A stretch of 34,127 bases of DNA from Candidatus Rokuibacteriota bacterium (GTDB lineage Bacteria; Methylomirabilota; Methylomirabilia; Rokubacteriales; CSP1-6): NCBI GenBank assembly GCA_016179965.1, contig JACPCF010000074.1, forward strand, positions 1 through 34,127, written 5' to 3'. Under the pieces are notes generated by a model. It was not told the DNA's origin, made no database searches, and saw only the letters and a program-made list of their open reading frames with translations. The position numbers and the translations under genes were made by a program. Positions 32,139 to 34,127 of this stretch are shown in pieces; the first letter of the stretch is position 1, and each line of letters opens with the position of its first letter.

Positions 32139-32911
32139 GCCTTCGCCATCTCCTTGGAGATCAGCTCGAAGATGTGATGGCGCGCCCCGATGAAGCGCGG
32201 GTCCTCGCGGGTCGTGAGCTGGTTCCGGGGGCGCTCGAGCTTGACCTCGATCTCCTCGATGACCTGGGAGGGACGGTGCGACAGGACGTAGACCCGGTCC
32301 GAGAGATACACCGCCTCTTCGATGTCGTGGGTGACGAAGAGGATCGTCGCGCGAAGCGATTCCCAGAGGCGGAGGAGGGCGTCCTCCAGCTCGATGCGCG
32401 TCAGGGCGTCCAGCGAGCCGAACGGCTCGTCCATCAGCAGCACCTCGGGATGCCGGACCAGGGCGCGGGCAATCGCGACGCGCTGCTGCATCCCGCCGGA
32501 GAGCTCCCAGGGATAGTGAGCCTCGAACCCCTTGAGGCCCACGAGGTCGATGTACCGTCGCGCTTCGGCGTCCATCTCAGCCCGGCCCATCCCGGCGCGG
32601 TTCTCCAGCCCGAAGCGCACGTTCCGCAGCACCGAGCGCCAGGCCATCAGCGATTTGTTGTACTCCTGGAAGAGGAGGATCAACCCCTCCGGCGGCCCGG
32701 TGACCTCGCGCCCGTGCAGGAGCACGCGCCCCGCCGTCGGACGCGACAGCCCCGCGATGCACTGGAGGAGGGTGGACTTGCCGCAGCCGGACGGCCCGAC
32801 GATCGACACGAACTGTCCCGCCTCGACGCGGAACGACACGCTGCCGAGCGCGACCACGGGCTGGCCCGAGAGCGGCTGGAATTCTTTTCTCAGGTCGCGG
32901 ACTTCGAGCAT
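32135..32911 (-). CDS. ABC transporter ATP-binding protein (SsuB/TauB-like)
   Basis: A 258-aa importer ATPase. Walker A GPSGCGKST (39-47), Q-loop Gln82 (LLFQEYN), signature LSGGMQQR (137-144), Walker B VLLMDEP (157-163), D-loop and switch His195 (VTHDIEEA) are all present. The start at 32911 (MLEVRDLRKEF) was chosen because the longer frame adds unrelated Pro-rich sequence. A possible extended -10 lies seven bases upstream. First gene of the permease operon; powers uptake of the ligand bound by the convergent substrate-binding protein. Confidence 0.94.
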   Translation of the reverse strand: MLEVRDLRKEFQPLSGQPVVALGSVSFRVEAGQFVSIVGPSGCGKSTLLQCIAGLSRPTAGRVLLHGREVTGPPEGLILLFQEYNKSLMAWRSVLRNVRFGLENRAGMGRAEMDAEARRYIDLVGLKGFEAHYPWELSGGMQQRVAIARALVRHPEVLLMDEPFGSLDALTRIELEDALLRLWESLRATILFVTHDIEEAVYLSDRVYVLSHRPSQVIEEIEVKLERPRNQLTTREDPRFIGARHHIFELISKEMAKA

Positions 32912-32918
32912 CGGCGGG

Positions 32919-32927
32919 ACTCTATCA
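32919..32927 (-). promoter_or_regulatory. possible extended -10 promoter of the ABC operon
   Basis: On the minus strand TGATAGAGT is an extended -10 (TGn plus TAGAGT) ending seven bases before the ATG at 32911. No convincing -35 is seen. Translation would be leaderless. Confidence 0.35.
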
Positions 32928-32967
32928 CGCCCGCCCGGTGGAGGGAAGGGGCGCCTTGACGGCGGGC

Positions 32968-32997
32968 TAGACCCCGGCTGCGGCCCCCGGCTATAAT
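32968..32997 (+). promoter_or_regulatory. promoter of the DinB-like gene
   Basis: A consensus -10 TATAAT (32992-32997) with TAGACC (32968-32973) 18 bp upstream. It is followed by GAGGAG about nine bases before the ATG at 33019, so this gene has a normal leader. Confidence 0.6.
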
Positions 32998-33018
32998 CTG
33001 TCAGAGGAGACGCATACC

Positions 33019-33564
33019 ATGGCACTTCCCCCCACAGTCGCAGCGCTCTGGAGCGAACTCGAGGCGGTCCGCGAGAAAGTCCTGAAAGAGGTCGAGGGAC
33101 TCTCCCAGGCCCAGGCCGACTGGCGACCGAGCGACACGGACTGGTCGGTAGGGGAGATCCTCCACCACCTGACCCTCGCCGAGATCAACACCGGCAAGCT
33201 CACGTCCAAGCTGATCAAGGAGGTGACCGCCGCGGGCAAGCTCGCTCCGTTTCCGCCGGACTTGAAGGCCTTCGCGCCGCTTCCTCCGTCTCCGCCGGGC
33301 CCCGCCGAGGCCCCGCCGGTGGTGAGGCCGGAAAAAGGGCATCCGATCGGCCAGCTCCTGGCCGACATGAAAGCCACCCGGGAGCGGAGCCGCCAGTCCA
33401 TCGAGCGACTGGCCTCCGTGGATTCACGGCCGCTCACCTGGAAGCACTTCGCCCTGGGCGAGCTGAATCTGGCCCAGTGGTGGATGCTCCAGGCGCGCCA
33501 CGATGCGGACCATCTCCAGCAACTTCGAGCGGTGAAGGCCTCCCGGGGGTTCCCCGGGGCCTGA
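33019..33564 (+). CDS. DinB/YfiT-fold family protein
   Basis: A 181-aa four-helix-bundle protein of the DinB superfamily, which includes metal-dependent thiol transferases and many proteins of unknown role. The conserved histidines that usually bind a metal appear in EILHHLTLAE (about residues 54-63) and ARHDADHLQQL (about 159-169). A Pro-rich loop (FPPDLKAFAPLPPSPPGPAE) separates helices. ATG at 33019 with GAGGAG upstream. Cytoplasmic; substrate unknown. Confidence 0.82.
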   Translation: MALPPTVAALWSELEAVREKVLKEVEGLSQAQADWRPSDTDWSVGEILHHLTLAEINTGKLTSKLIKEVTAAGKLAPFPPDLKAFAPLPPSPPGPAEAPPVVRPEKGHPIGQLLADMKATRERSRQSIERLASVDSRPLTWKHFALGELNLAQWWMLQARHDADHLQQLRAVKASRGFPGA

Positions 33565-33575
33565 GGGGTGCCGCG

Positions 33576-34127
33576 ATGCGGGGACGCGGCGTGTTGGCGG
33601 TGTTCCTGGTGGCCACCCTCCTGGCCGGCTGCGCGACGCTGCCGGGCGGAAGCGGCCCCGCGACGCCGAAGCCGCGGGCCGAGCGTCCGACGTACACGCT
33701 GGGGGAGCGGTGGGTCCGCTACGACGGCGTCTACGAGCTGGTCAGGATCGAAGGCGATCGGTACGTTTTCGCCGCCGGTCCGTACAGCGAGGTTCACCTG
33801 ACCAAGAATCTCGGCGTGGCGAAGATCCAGCGAGGCAGCTACCTGATGGAGTTCAACCCTCCGCCCGACCTGAGTTGGCCCCTTCAGGTTGGAAAGGTCG
33901 GGACGTTCGAGGGCGCCTGGCGGACGCCGAACTCCCCCGGCGGGTTCCCCGCCAGGTTCACCTGGAGTGTCGATGCCTACGAGGAAATCGACGTGGTTGC
34001 CGGCAAGTTCATGGCCTTCCGGATCTCCATGGAGTTCGGCCCCGGGGGTGTGTACGCAGCGTGGCAGAAGCGCTGGCGGAACGAAGTCACGATGTGGTAC
34101 GTGCCCGAGGTGCGGCAGTTTCTCAAG
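33576..34127 (+). CDS. predicted lipoprotein, 3'-truncated by the window edge
   Basis: An open frame of 184 codons with no stop before the window end. The N-terminal MRGRGVLAVFLVATLLAGCA is a lipoprotein signal with lipobox LAGC (Cys19). The rest is beta-rich (GDRYVFAAGPYSEVHL, AWQKRWRNEVTMWYVPEVRQF). No family recognised; WYVPEV resembles the end of repeats seen in surface-located hypothetical proteins. It starts 11 bases after the DinB-like gene and may be co-transcribed. Confidence 0.6.
   Translation, partial: MRGRGVLAVFLVATLLAGCATLPGGSGPATPKPRAERPTYTLGERWVRYDGVYELVRIEGDRYVFAAGPYSEVHLTKNLGVAKIQRGSYLMEFNPPPDLSWPLQVGKVGTFEGAWRTPNSPGGFPARFTWSVDAYEEIDVVAGKFMAFRISMEFGPGGVYAAWQKRWRNEVTMWYVPEVRQFLK

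Noticed and set aside
32956-32961. TTGACG as the -35 of the DinB-like gene
   Set aside because: The distance to the TATAAT is 30 bp, far too long; TAGACC at 18 bp was preferred.
1-34127. CRISPR arrays, tRNA or rRNA genes, integrases, transposases
   Set aside because: No repeat-spacer pattern, cloverleaf-like CCA-ended sequence, rRNA core motif or DDE/tyrosine recombinase gene was seen on either strand.

Overview
This is a GC-rich bacterial chromosome segment with tightly packed genes, many ATGA/TGATG stop-start overlaps and almost no spacer DNA. Gene style and content (box/hcr aromatic CoA-thioester genes, NMT1-type ABC importer, AceE-like E1, CoxG-like proteins) suggest an uncultured soil or sediment lineage such as Rokubacteria/Methylomirabilota or a deep-branching proteobacterium. 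That placement is inference; no rRNA or phylogenetic marker is present to settle it.

Layout. (1) 19-7084 (+): a housekeeping run of recG, an unrecognised 561-aa protein, rsmD, coaD, a class I aspartate-type aminotransferase and a Clp1/Grc3-type polynucleotide kinase. (2) About 7098-9672: a disturbed accessory patch. A beheaded CoxG-like gene fragment is followed by visibly lower-GC DNA with a VapBC-like PIN toxin-antitoxin pair, a HEPN-like fragment and two lipoproteins (one a retropepsin-type protease), then the stub of an alpha/beta hydrolase. (3) 9669-11025 (+): an intact CoxG-like gene, an enoyl-CoA hydratase and a small membrane protein. (4) 11187-15585 (-): an MFS transporter, an alpha/beta hydrolase and an AceE/transketolase-type E1. 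(5) 15702-15866 (+): a 54-aa single-TM protein. (6) 15908-17583 (-): two subunits of a GctAB/IpdAB-type CoA-transferase. (7) 17714-30532 (+): a long aromatic-acid cluster with hcrC-hcrA-hcrB (4-hydroxybenzoyl-CoA reductase), a decapitated XRE-cupin regulator, boxC, boxB, a RidA-like protein, a benzoate-CoA ligase broken by a 47-bp tandem duplication, a CDF metal transporter, a PaaK-type acyl-CoA ligase and an ABC substrate-binding protein. (8) 30589-32911 (-): two duplicated permeases and the ATPase of the same NMT1/SsuABC-type importer. (9) 33019-end (+): a DinB-fold protein and a lipoprotein cut by the window edge.

How the genes work together. The main system is a hybrid pathway. An importer and CoA ligases would activate benzoate and 4-hydroxybenzoate. 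HcrCAB, normally part of anaerobic metabolism and carrying the complete extra [4Fe-4S] cysteine loop, would remove the para-hydroxyl to give benzoyl-CoA. BoxB and BoxC would then epoxidise and cleave the ring in the oxygen-dependent box route. BoxA (reductase) and BoxD (aldehyde dehydrogenase) are not in the window. Several operon-head genes have a -10-like hexamer ending only 6-9 nt before the start codon, which suggests leaderless translation. Three genes in the aromatic cluster carry lesions or odd junctions that may be real decay or metagenome assembly errors.
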